Below, one piece after another: positions 55,578 through 63,042 of a stretch of DNA of 64,000 nucleotides. Numbering within the stretch: the first letter of the stretch is position 1; the number at the start of each line of letters is the position of its first letter. Origin of the DNA: Pseudanabaena sp. UWO311 (GTDB lineage Bacteria; Cyanobacteriota; Cyanobacteriia; Pseudanabaenales; Pseudanabaenaceae). Where the stretch lies: assembly GCF_006937785.1 (NCBI RefSeq), contig NZ_SJEE01000007.1, positions 1-64,000 on the forward strand. Reading direction: 5' to 3'. Both the position numbers and the translations under genes were made by a program. Below the pieces are notes generated by a model. It did no database searches. It was not told the DNA's origin and was given only the letters and a program-made list of their open reading frames with translations.

Positions 55578-55610
55578 GATGATGCACCGTAAAAGGCACG
55601 GTGCATCATC
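55578..55610 (-). promoter_or_regulatory. intercistronic hairpin without T run
   Basis: GATGATGCACCGT and complement around AAAAGGC, between the 192-residue and 501-residue genes. No T-tract follows on the minus strand, so it fits mRNA stabilisation or processing better than termination. Confidence 0.45.
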
Positions 55611-55614
55611 TTAA

Positions 55615-56193
55615 CTACTTGACACGAACCTGATAAGCCACCATTACCTTAGAATTTGCTGGTAATGCTTCTCCAAAATCCCAGCGTACATGGGTATAGG
55701 CATCGGCTGGAGCAGGACGCTCCTCGATGATGCCGCCACGGGTACGCACGCGAACAATTGGTTGAGTTGTAAAAGTTTTACTTCCATCAATGCTAAATTC
55801 CAATTTAGCGCCTGGGGTATTTAATGCAGTTGCGGATGGGATGATGTAGACCATTCCGTTTGGAATCGGCTGAATCACCATAAGATTACGCATATTACGA
55901 CTAGTGTTATTCTTCGCTGTCACTGTGTAGCGCAAAACACTGCCAGGAATTACTTGGGAATTAGAAGGTAGGGCATTCCAAGAAATTTTTTCTTTGCCTG
56001 ATTCATCACGGCTGATTTGGCGTTTTTCAGCTGCTAATAATAATTCCACAGGTTGCTGCTGTTGAGCTACCCGCGAATCCGATTCAGAAACGTTAGTAGA
56101 ACTATTGTTACTTGCGATCGCAGTAGACAATAGCAACATAGGTAGTATCACAGCCCCGACAGCTAGATACAAGGGTTTAACAAATTTTTTCAT
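55615..56193 (-). CDS. small secreted DUF11-type protein
   Basis: A 192-residue exported protein, starting MKKFVKPLYLAVGAVILPML (signal, cleaved near AIASN); ORF extends four codons further, to 56205. A Gln-rich spacer precedes one DUF11-like beta domain (about 70-192) with VLRYTVTAKNNTSRNMRNLMV and IPNGMVYIIPSATALNTPGA, ending VAYQVRVK. The small size and single domain suggest a pilin-like or cap subunit of the surface structure, though this is inference. Confidence 0.78.
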   Translation of the reverse strand: MKKFVKPLYLAVGAVILPMLLLSTAIASNNSSTNVSESDSRVAQQQQPVELLLAAEKRQISRDESGKEKISWNALPSNSQVIPGSVLRYTVTAKNNTSRNMRNLMVIQPIPNGMVYIIPSATALNTPGAKLEFSIDGSKTFTTQPIVRVRTRGGIIEERPAPADAYTHVRWDFGEALPANSKVMVAYQVRVK

Positions 56194-56286
56194 TATAGGC
56201 TCCAAAACTTCGATAAATTCTTGTCTGTTTGTCTATATCTAAAAAAAGAATCGATTCTCTTTTCTTGCTCTCTTGAGCTGTATAGG

Positions 56287-56380
56287 GATTTTCAATTTGT
56301 CATAGACAAATTGAAAATCTCAAAACTTTAATGATCTTAATTTCCCATTTTCAAATGAGCATCTGCTCATTTGAAAATGG
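56287..56380 (-). promoter_or_regulatory. two intercistronic hairpins
   Basis: GATTTTCAATTTGTC-ATA-GAC... (56287-56319) and CCATTTTCAAATGAGCA-TC-TGC... (56345-56380), perfect stems of 15 and 17 bp. Neither is followed by a T run on the minus strand. Probably stability elements that shift expression among the operon's genes. Confidence 0.45.
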
Positions 56381-56395
56381 CGATAGACTCAGATG

Positions 56396-59050
56396 CTATT
56401 GCAACTGGCGATGGAAGCGTAAAACGCCTTGGAAGATAGCTGGATTAGTTGCGGGTTGAATCGTGCCGACATTATTTACATAAGTCGTGATGGCAGTTCC
56501 TGTTGCTGGGTCGGGAATGGCTGCACCATCATAGGTAACAGTTCCTTGCGAAGCAAAGGTGTTTTGAGCAAATCCGCCAACCGCTGGAGCGACTGCGGGA
56601 TTGTTGAAATGTAACGATACCCCTGCCCAGTTGTTCGGTGCAGTTGTGCCATTTTCTGTAATCACTAAATTCGCAGCATCTAGAACTACGCTACCTGCGC
56701 CAGCAGCAGCTAGAGGCGTTGAGAAGTTAACATACTCAACTACATAGCGAACTATATTGCCTGGCTCTGCGGTCTTAGCAGTTTCGTCAAGTGTGCCATT
56801 GGCAGCGGTGACAGGGCGTGGGTTAGTGCCTTGCAAAACTTGAGACTGCTTCCGCAACCTTACATAACCCGTATAACCGCGATCAATTGTGATATTAAAT
56901 ATCGGATCGTTGGCAGCTAAAAAGCCGCCATTATTATCGTTATCCACAAAAGCAACAATCGGCACGTTAAATCCTGCGCGATCGGCACCATTTGCGATAA
57001 AACGATCAACTGATAGAAGTGTATTCTGAGGTCCAGGAGGTAAATCAAGGGAGACAGTATAGTTATTCAGTACATTTGGCGCTAGAGCATTGACCAAAAT
57101 ACTTGTCGAGCCAACAGGCAATCCAGAGCTTAATCCTGCATTGAAGACATAGCCACCTGCTGCTGTATAGTCATAAACCGCGATCTGGGTTCCAAAAGTA
57201 ATCGTTACTCTAGAGCCATCGGGAATATCTGCGGCTGGCTGTTGTGAAACACCTGGCACAGAGGGATTATTTGGAGGCAATGGCAACAGACGGACTGTAT
57301 CTAGGTTAGTTGTATTGCTGGGCGGATTTTGGAACGTGTTGTTAAAAATAATCGGTGGTGGATCATATGGCAAGACTTGTGCAGGGACTGACTGGGGTGC
57401 TGTCAGTCCAGTGGAACGGTTTGTAAAGTCATCTTGGTTAGTAGTACTTGGTCCGATCGCACCTGGAACATTGTTTGGTCCATTCAGAATGCCACCTGCT
57501 GGAACAATTGGGAAAATGTTGACTTCTCCACCAGGTCCTGTACCTGTGTTGTTGTTATTTGGATCAGTACTTTGGGTGGTTGGATTGGGTACACCATTAT
57601 CTGTAGCAGGTGTGAATAATGTACCTTCAGGTGCTGGAGGTACAGCGCCTTCAAAGTTATTTGGGTTTTGGTCACCTGATTCGTCATAGACCACGCGATT
57701 TGTCGGATCACCCACGGTTTCGCCAAATACTTGGGCAATATTATTAATTACACCACCTGTTGCAGGAGGCAGATTAACTGTAATAACTCTGAATTGGAAA
57801 GCGTTAGCAACTAACTCAGTAGTAAAGCCTGGAGCAAGTGTCCCTGTAAAAATATAACCAACACGGACAACATTCGGTGCAGTCCCAGCAGTTGGAGCCG
57901 TAGTTGACCACGCTGCGGCTGGCAAGGCTCCAGGGGCAGCGCTGACAACGGGAATAGTACCTGCGGCGGTTGCTGTATATTGATAGACCGCTTGCCAGCC
58001 CGCTGGTAAATTTAAGGCTGCATCAAATGTGTCATCAATTCTTGTGCCTACAGGAATCACGTCAGATACCAAGATGCGGGTTTGGACTACAGTATCGACA
58101 TTAACTGTGGTTCCTTCGAGGTTGGCTGGGGTGAACTGGGCAGGATCTGGGGATGTATTGGCTACTCTTAAATTTAGACGATAGGTAAGGCGATCGTCCG
58201 TCACTGCGTTTGTAGGACCTGGATCGTAAGCCGTTCTTGCTTTTAAGACAGTGGCTAGAGCTACATTACGAACAGCAGTAGCAACCGTGGTTGCTTGAAT
58301 TGCGGATGCTTCGCGCTCACCATTAACAGGTGCATCAGGACCAACGTTAACTGTACGCACTTCATTAGCATTAGTACCATCAACGCCTACGAGAGGAGGC
58401 TCGAGACCTGAGTCTGGTTGGTTTTGAGTACCTGCCGAGTTGTCATTGGCTCCAGTATCACCCAATCGGACGCTGACAGGTGCGCCGGCGGCTGCGGCTG
58501 TTACCGTGCCAACAACTCTGACTCGCACAGAGCTACCCGCAGGAATTGGTGTGGTGGTGGTAAATGAACCTGTCTGTAAACCTTCACCAAGATCCAGAAA
58601 ATCGCCGTCATTGTTGAGGTCTAGTTGATACTGCAATGTACCAGCGTTTAAACCTACTGTTGTAATGTTTGCGACTGCTGGGAAGACGATATTACTAGGA
58701 GCATTCCCTGTATTTGTAACTAAAAAGTCAAAGTTAAGTACGTCATTGAGAGCGACACTACCACCGTTGACATCGATAATCCCCGCAGGCACATTCGTAA
58801 TACCTGCTACCTCAGCAACGGTTACTGTAACTGTATTGGAAGTGGCGTTAATCTGTGTGCCAGGATTGTTTGGGTCTACATAAGTACCAGATGCACGGTT
58901 GAGGATTGGTGTATTTGCTGGTGTCGGAGGCACAACCTGAGCTATTGCAAGATAGGGTAGTAACGATGACACTCCACTTATTGTCAATGTCGCTGCTATC
59001 AACCGATAGAATGAAGACTTTGAGTTAGTTTTTTTACTATAATTACGCAT
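56396..59050 (-). CDS. large secreted DUF11/conserved-repeat protein
   Basis: An 884-residue exported protein; signal peptide about 1-37 (LPYLAIAQVV). It opens with NTPILNRASGTYVDPNNPG and is rich in Gly, Asn, Pro, Thr and Val (beta-sandwich composition), with DUF11-like segments at about 85-200 (GGSVALNDVLNFDFLVTNTG), 250-440 and 700-884 (AEPGNIVRYVVEYVNFS). Almost no Cys. First gene of the operon; a long divergent spacer precedes it. It ends VLRFHRQLQ, like a final beta strand. Function unknown; probably the main surface or filament component. Confidence 0.8.
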   Translation of the reverse strand: MRNYSKKTNSKSSFYRLIAATLTISGVSSLLPYLAIAQVVPPTPANTPILNRASGTYVDPNNPGTQINATSNTVTVTVAEVAGITNVPAGIIDVNGGSVALNDVLNFDFLVTNTGNAPSNIVFPAVANITTVGLNAGTLQYQLDLNNDGDFLDLGEGLQTGSFTTTTPIPAGSSVRVRVVGTVTAAAAGAPVSVRLGDTGANDNSAGTQNQPDSGLEPPLVGVDGTNANEVRTVNVGPDAPVNGEREASAIQATTVATAVRNVALATVLKARTAYDPGPTNAVTDDRLTYRLNLRVANTSPDPAQFTPANLEGTTVNVDTVVQTRILVSDVIPVGTRIDDTFDAALNLPAGWQAVYQYTATAAGTIPVVSAAPGALPAAAWSTTAPTAGTAPNVVRVGYIFTGTLAPGFTTELVANAFQFRVITVNLPPATGGVINNIAQVFGETVGDPTNRVVYDESGDQNPNNFEGAVPPAPEGTLFTPATDNGVPNPTTQSTDPNNNNTGTGPGGEVNIFPIVPAGGILNGPNNVPGAIGPSTTNQDDFTNRSTGLTAPQSVPAQVLPYDPPPIIFNNTFQNPPSNTTNLDTVRLLPLPPNNPSVPGVSQQPAADIPDGSRVTITFGTQIAVYDYTAAGGYVFNAGLSSGLPVGSTSILVNALAPNVLNNYTVSLDLPPGPQNTLLSVDRFIANGADRAGFNVPIVAFVDNDNNGGFLAANDPIFNITIDRGYTGYVRLRKQSQVLQGTNPRPVTAANGTLDETAKTAEPGNIVRYVVEYVNFSTPLAAAGAGSVVLDAANLVITENGTTAPNNWAGVSLHFNNPAVAPAVGGFAQNTFASQGTVTYDGAAIPDPATGTAITTYVNNVGTIQPATNPAIFQGVLRFHRQLQ

Positions 59051-59710
59051 ATAGTTCTAATTTTCCTGATTAAAAAGCAATAATGTGTTTCCGTAAAAGG
59101 CAATGTTGAAAACTACCAGTTTTTGATAGCAGCGAACTATCCGTAATTATTCCTAAAATAGGTTGTCAACTACAACTTGAACAAAATATTTGACATTTCA
59201 AGTAATCAACTAAGTAGAGACCCAAAATTATAGGCTACGATCTCTACTTAATTTTGAATTGAGTTCAAAATTTATTCTCAAATAATAGAATTAAATTACA
59301 AAAGTTGATTATGAACTGTAGAAAATCGTAATTTGGAGACTCTTCCAGATTCTACAAATCATTAATTTCTTGCTCAAGATTTCCTCATCTTTAGGAATGA
59401 GAAACCGAGCAACAAACAGTACTAGCGATCGCAGAAATTACGAGAAAACTTAGATCTACATTATCTAAATTTCATCAAGTGTATCTTTATTCAATACGTG
59501 CCATAGTCTACACTATATCGATTATTTTGCACAAGATTTACACAACAATGTTTGCCCAGCATTTATACCTAGAGATATAATTTAGAGGCTGGTAAGCCCT
59601 GAAATCAAGTCTTTGTCAACTAATTGGCGATTAGTTTAGGTTTTAGATATGGGTTTCTAAAACATACATACGTTAATCCTGTCTGGTTTGGATTCGTCTA
59701 GAATGAAAGC
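59051..59710. other. 660-base divergent intergenic region
   Basis: AT-rich, with no convincing ORF on either strand. A hairpin AAGTAGAGA (59212-59220) / TCTCTACTT (59241-59249) lies in the middle. It must hold promoters for the surface-protein operon (minus) and the fibrillin gene (plus), but no sequence stands out as a known site. Confidence 0.55.
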
Positions 59711-60304
59711 ATGACTAGTAATACTCGTAAAGCAAATCTTATTAATGCGATCGCACCTGTGAATCGCGGCTTACAAATGTCCGAAAATCAGCGTAAGGCG
59801 ATTTTTTCGGCAGTGGCTTATCTTGAAGAATTAAATCCTAACTCTTCTCCAAATAACACTCCTGAGCTATTAGATGGTAACTGGTTATTGCTATTTACGA
59901 CTAGCCAAGAGCTTTTGGGAATTGATCGGTTCCCGTTGTACAAACTAGGTAATATATATCAATGTTTGCGTGTAGCGGAAGGCAAGATTTTTAATGTTGC
60001 CGAGATTAAAGGACTGCCGTTACTAAGTGGGATAGTGAGTGTCTGTGCAAATTTTACGGTGGTTGATGAGAAACGAGTTAAAGTGAATTTTGAGCGCTTG
60101 GTAGCTGGTTCACAAAACTTAATTGGCTATCAGAATGTAGATAGTTTTATTGATACTTTGCGATCGCCTAAGAAATTATTTGCGATCGACTTCCAAATTA
60201 AAAGAGAAGATCAAAAAGGATGGCTAGAGACAACTTATCTAGATCAGGATTTGCGAATCGGTAGAGGCAATGAAGGGAATCTATTTGTTTTGAGAAAGAT
60301 TTAA
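59711..60304 (+). CDS. PAP/fibrillin family protein
   Basis: A 197-residue lipocalin-like PAP/fibrillin protein. Seen: the N-terminal helix, ELLDGNWLLLFTTSQELLGI (W-x-L-x-[YF]-T-[ST]), LYKLGNIYQCLRV, and the C-terminal ETTYLDQDLRIGRGNEGNLFVLRKI (typical D-x-x-x-R-I-x-R-G-x-x-G-x-x-F-V). Members associate with thylakoids and lipid (carotenoid, quinone) metabolism or protection. Followed after three bases by the mscS-like gene, so they are likely co-transcribed. Confidence 0.92.
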   Translation: MTSNTRKANLINAIAPVNRGLQMSENQRKAIFSAVAYLEELNPNSSPNNTPELLDGNWLLLFTTSQELLGIDRFPLYKLGNIYQCLRVAEGKIFNVAEIKGLPLLSGIVSVCANFTVVDEKRVKVNFERLVAGSQNLIGYQNVDSFIDTLRSPKKLFAIDFQIKREDQKGWLETTYLDQDLRIGRGNEGNLFVLRKI

Positions 60305-60307
60305 TCT

Positions 60308-61990
60308 ATGTCCAACCATTCAATCCAATCCAAATTCCACTTTTGGAAAAAATGTTTACATGCTTCTGTTTTATGTATTTTAGCGATCGCACTATCGCTA
60401 ATTTTTTCGACTGGTCAAAGCGTTTGGGGGCAATCTGAATTTTTAAAATTAAATTGGTTAACTGGTCAAAGTGCTGCCAATGTGCCCAAAATTGATCATG
60501 CTGTAGTCAAACTTGATGGCTATCAACTGTTTGTGTTAGCAGCTCCAACTTTTAATCAAAGATTCCCTCTAGAGCAACGAGTACAGGGGATAGAAGATGA
60601 ACTGCATCGTATTGCTAATAGCAACTTTGAGCCTGATACTTTGCAAGTAGTTAGCAGCATTGATCCAAAGAGCGATCAACCAGTAATTGCTATTAACGAT
60701 CGCTATCTAATGACCGTGACGACTATAGATGCTCAACTACAAGGTCGAGATCCGATCGGCTGGGCGAATCAGATTGCTCAAGTTCTCCGAGATGCTTTAG
60801 TTCGAGCTAGACAAGAGCGCCAACCCCAATTTTTAATTAATCGTGGGTTAATAGCATCTGGAATTATTCTGACAATGCTCCTTGGGATGCGAGCAATCGT
60901 TCACTGGCAGGGGCGATTAAAGCTAAAGCAGGAAACGATTGAGGCACAGATTCAACATACTGCTCCACCTTATCTTGATGCAGTCGCTGTTACGGATTTG
61001 GAACAACAACTAAACCAAAAACAACGAGCTAACCTCAGTGATCTTCAACGACGGGCTCTACAACTGAGCTATTTAGCTCTTGTCGGTGGTGGTAGCTTTA
61101 TCATTTTGGGACTATTTCCATATAGTCGTTGGATTCAATCTTTCTTGCTCTCGACTCCTCTCCAAATTGCCGCGATCGCCTTCGGGATTTATTTATTAAT
61201 TCGGATCAGCAACCTTCTGATTGATCGCTTCTCAGGATTTCTGAAGGCTAAGGATTTTGCGATGTTGAAGCCATACCAAAGGTTAGATCTAAGAGTATCT
61301 ACGGTGTCGCAAGTTCTCAAAAATATTACTGCGATCGTTTTGGTTGGACTAGGAGCCCTAGCAATCCTCTCTGCTATAGGATTTGACTTAATTCCACTGT
61401 TAGCAGGTGCGGGAATTGTCGGCATCGCGATTTCCTTTGCGGCTCAGGGATTAATTAAGGACGTAATTAATGGATTTTTGATTATTTTGGAAGATCAGTA
61501 TGCAGTCGGCGATGTGATCGCAGTGGGCGAATTAGGAGGATTAGTCGAAAATATGAATCTGCGAATTACCCAAATCCGTAACAATGAAGGTCAACTGATT
61601 ACGATTCCTAATAGCTCTATTGCGATTGTCCAGAATCTATCCAAAGACTGGGCTAGGGTGGATCTGACGATTCGGGTTGCATATGACACGAATCCCAATC
61701 TTGCTTTAGATGTCTTACGAAAATTAGCCCAAGAGATTTATCAAGAGCACATTTGGCGTGCCAAAATTATTGAACCTCCTGAAGTGCTTGGTATTGATGA
61801 TTTGCAACATTCAGGAATGTTAATTCGGATCTGGATTAAGACACAACCGCTTCAACAATGGTCTGTGGCAAGGGAATTCCGTCTTCGGCTCAAGTTAATT
61901 ATGGAGCAAGAGGGAATTGAGATCGGTATTCCACAACAGTTTCTTGTGGCAGAAGAACCTTTACTAAAAGATCAAACTGAACTTAGGTGA
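60308..61990 (+). CDS. MscS-family mechanosensitive channel
   Basis: A 560-residue MscS-type channel with an N-terminal signal-like segment (about 14-35), a periplasmic domain (about 40-170), then membrane segments (about 178-197, 250-270, 283-305) and the pore/cytoplasmic MscS core. The pore helix is ALAILSAIGFDLIPLLAGAGIVGIA, followed by the conserved SFAAQGLIKDVINGFLIILEDQYAVGD segment and EIGIPQQFL near the end. It relieves osmotic pressure, or has related ion transport roles. Spaced three bases from the fibrillin gene. Confidence 0.92.
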   Translation: MSNHSIQSKFHFWKKCLHASVLCILAIALSLIFSTGQSVWGQSEFLKLNWLTGQSAANVPKIDHAVVKLDGYQLFVLAAPTFNQRFPLEQRVQGIEDELHRIANSNFEPDTLQVVSSIDPKSDQPVIAINDRYLMTVTTIDAQLQGRDPIGWANQIAQVLRDALVRARQERQPQFLINRGLIASGIILTMLLGMRAIVHWQGRLKLKQETIEAQIQHTAPPYLDAVAVTDLEQQLNQKQRANLSDLQRRALQLSYLALVGGGSFIILGLFPYSRWIQSFLLSTPLQIAAIAFGIYLLIRISNLLIDRFSGFLKAKDFAMLKPYQRLDLRVSTVSQVLKNITAIVLVGLGALAILSAIGFDLIPLLAGAGIVGIAISFAAQGLIKDVINGFLIILEDQYAVGDVIAVGELGGLVENMNLRITQIRNNEGQLITIPNSSIAIVQNLSKDWARVDLTIRVAYDTNPNLALDVLRKLAQEIYQEHIWRAKIIEPPEVLGIDDLQHSGMLIRIWIKTQPLQQWSVAREFRLRLKLIMEQEGIEIGIPQQFLVAEEPLLKDQTELR

Positions 61991-62008
61991 TTTCTCATTT
62001 AAAATTTA

Positions 62009-62098
62009 CCCCACCCTAACCCTCCCCTTGCAAAGGAGAGGGAACAAGATTTCTAGTTTTCCCTCTTTGCAAGGGGTAATTAAAGGGGGTAAAGCCCA
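62009..62098. repeat. CCCTCCCCTTGCAAAG inverted repeat
   Basis: CCCTCCCCTTGCAAAGGAGA at the left and TCCCTCTTTGCAAGGGG at the right pair imperfectly around AAGATTTCTAG. Such CCCTAACCCTCCCC elements are frequent intergenic repeats in cyanobacteria. Confidence 0.55.
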
Positions 62099-62155
62099 AC
62101 TTATGTCTGAGCATTGGGAAATTCTTGACGAGAAATGACCTTAAATAAACAAATT

Positions 62156-62186
62156 AAAAACCAAACCCTTACAGGGTTTGGTTTTT
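62156..62186. terminator. 13-bp bidirectional terminator
   Basis: AAAAACCAAACCC / GGGTTTGGTTTTT around TTACA, between the convergent mscS-like and ankyrin genes. Confidence 0.75.
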
Positions 62187-62221
62187 AATTTACAAAAGTG
62201 TGACAACACTTCTGTGAATTG
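62187..62221. repeat. ACAAAAGTGTGACAACACTT repeat, copy 2
   Basis: Diverged copy of the 28762-28797 repeat (AATTTACAAAAGTGTGACAA...), seven bases before the ankyrin stop codon. Confidence 0.65.
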
Positions 62222-62227
62222 GGATTA

Positions 62228-62782
62228 TTAGTCGTTTGCGACACTTCGCAAAATTGCGACAGTCTCTTGATGATTGCCATCCCATGCCCACATCATCGCT
62301 GTCCAGCCATTGCGATCCTGTGCATTTAGGCGCGCACCTGATGCAATTAGCGATCGCACAATTTCACCATAGCCTTGACCAGCAGCCCACATCAGCGGAG
62401 TCCAGCCATACTTATTGCGTGTATTTGGATTTGCGCCTGACACTAACAACACTCGCACCACATCAGTATGTCCATTCATTGCCGCCCATAGGATTGGTGT
62501 CCAGCCATATTCATCGCGGACATTGACATCGGTTGCTTGGGAAATTAGCGATCGCACTTCCTTGGTGTTGCCATTTTGAGCAGCTATGAGTAATTGCGCA
62601 TTCAGATTTTGCTTGGTTTTTTCTTGCTTGATTTGCTTGCTTTGGATATTAATTGGTTTGTTTGACTCAGAGCTTTGCGGTAAATCATTCGCATAGATAT
62701 CTTTCGCATAGACATTGCTGCTAAAGCTAAGAACGAGGCTACAGGCTAATAAAAAGTTTGAGCTTCTCAAAAAAATATTCAT
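62228..62782 (-). CDS. secreted ankyrin repeat protein
   Basis: A 184-residue protein with a signal peptide (about 1-26, FLLACSLVLSFSSNVYA) and at least four ankyrin repeats (about 65-184: NAQLLIAAQNGNTKEVRSLI, YGWTPILWAAMNGHTDVVRV, YGWTPLMWAAGQGYGEIVRS, NGWTAMMWAWDGNHQETVAI). Exported, unlike the cytoplasmic ankyrin protein at 32964. Partner unknown. Confidence 0.88.
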   Translation of the reverse strand: MNIFLRSSNFLLACSLVLSFSSNVYAKDIYANDLPQSSESNKPINIQSKQIKQEKTKQNLNAQLLIAAQNGNTKEVRSLISQATDVNVRDEYGWTPILWAAMNGHTDVVRVLLVSGANPNTRNKYGWTPLMWAAGQGYGEIVRSLIASGARLNAQDRNGWTAMMWAWDGNHQETVAILRSVAND

Positions 62783-62807
62783 AGATCTACTTGCATCTCA
62801 AGTTAAT

Positions 62808-62862
62808 AATCTTGGTTTGTTTTGTGGTGGTGCGAAGCACCACCACAAAACAAACCAAGATT
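62808..62862. repeat. perfect 26-bp GAA-triloop hairpin between divergent genes
   Basis: Arms 62808-62833 and 62837-62862 around GAA; GTGGTGGTGC core. It lies between the starts of the ankyrin (minus) and PucC-type (plus) genes, so it is not placed as a terminator. A second, smaller inverted repeat (AAATAAAAGAC / GTCTTTTATTT) follows near 62920-62955. Confidence 0.7.
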
Positions 62863-63042
62863 GATTTAGAGTCTATGAACTTGTTTTGCGATCGGCTAGC
62901 GCAATTCTGCGGAAGTTTATAAATAAAAGACAGTACTTTGTGCAGTCTTTTATTTAAACCTTTACAGAGCGAGGCTTTCTGCTCTTAGTGCTAAAGTGAA
63001 TAATAATATTTTTATTGATTTTTAAAATTTCAATCGCAAACG

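Noticed and set aside
42709-59050. Recent horizontal transfer of the surface operon
   Set aside because: HIP1 sites occur inside it as in the rest of the window, so base signature gives no clear sign of foreign origin.
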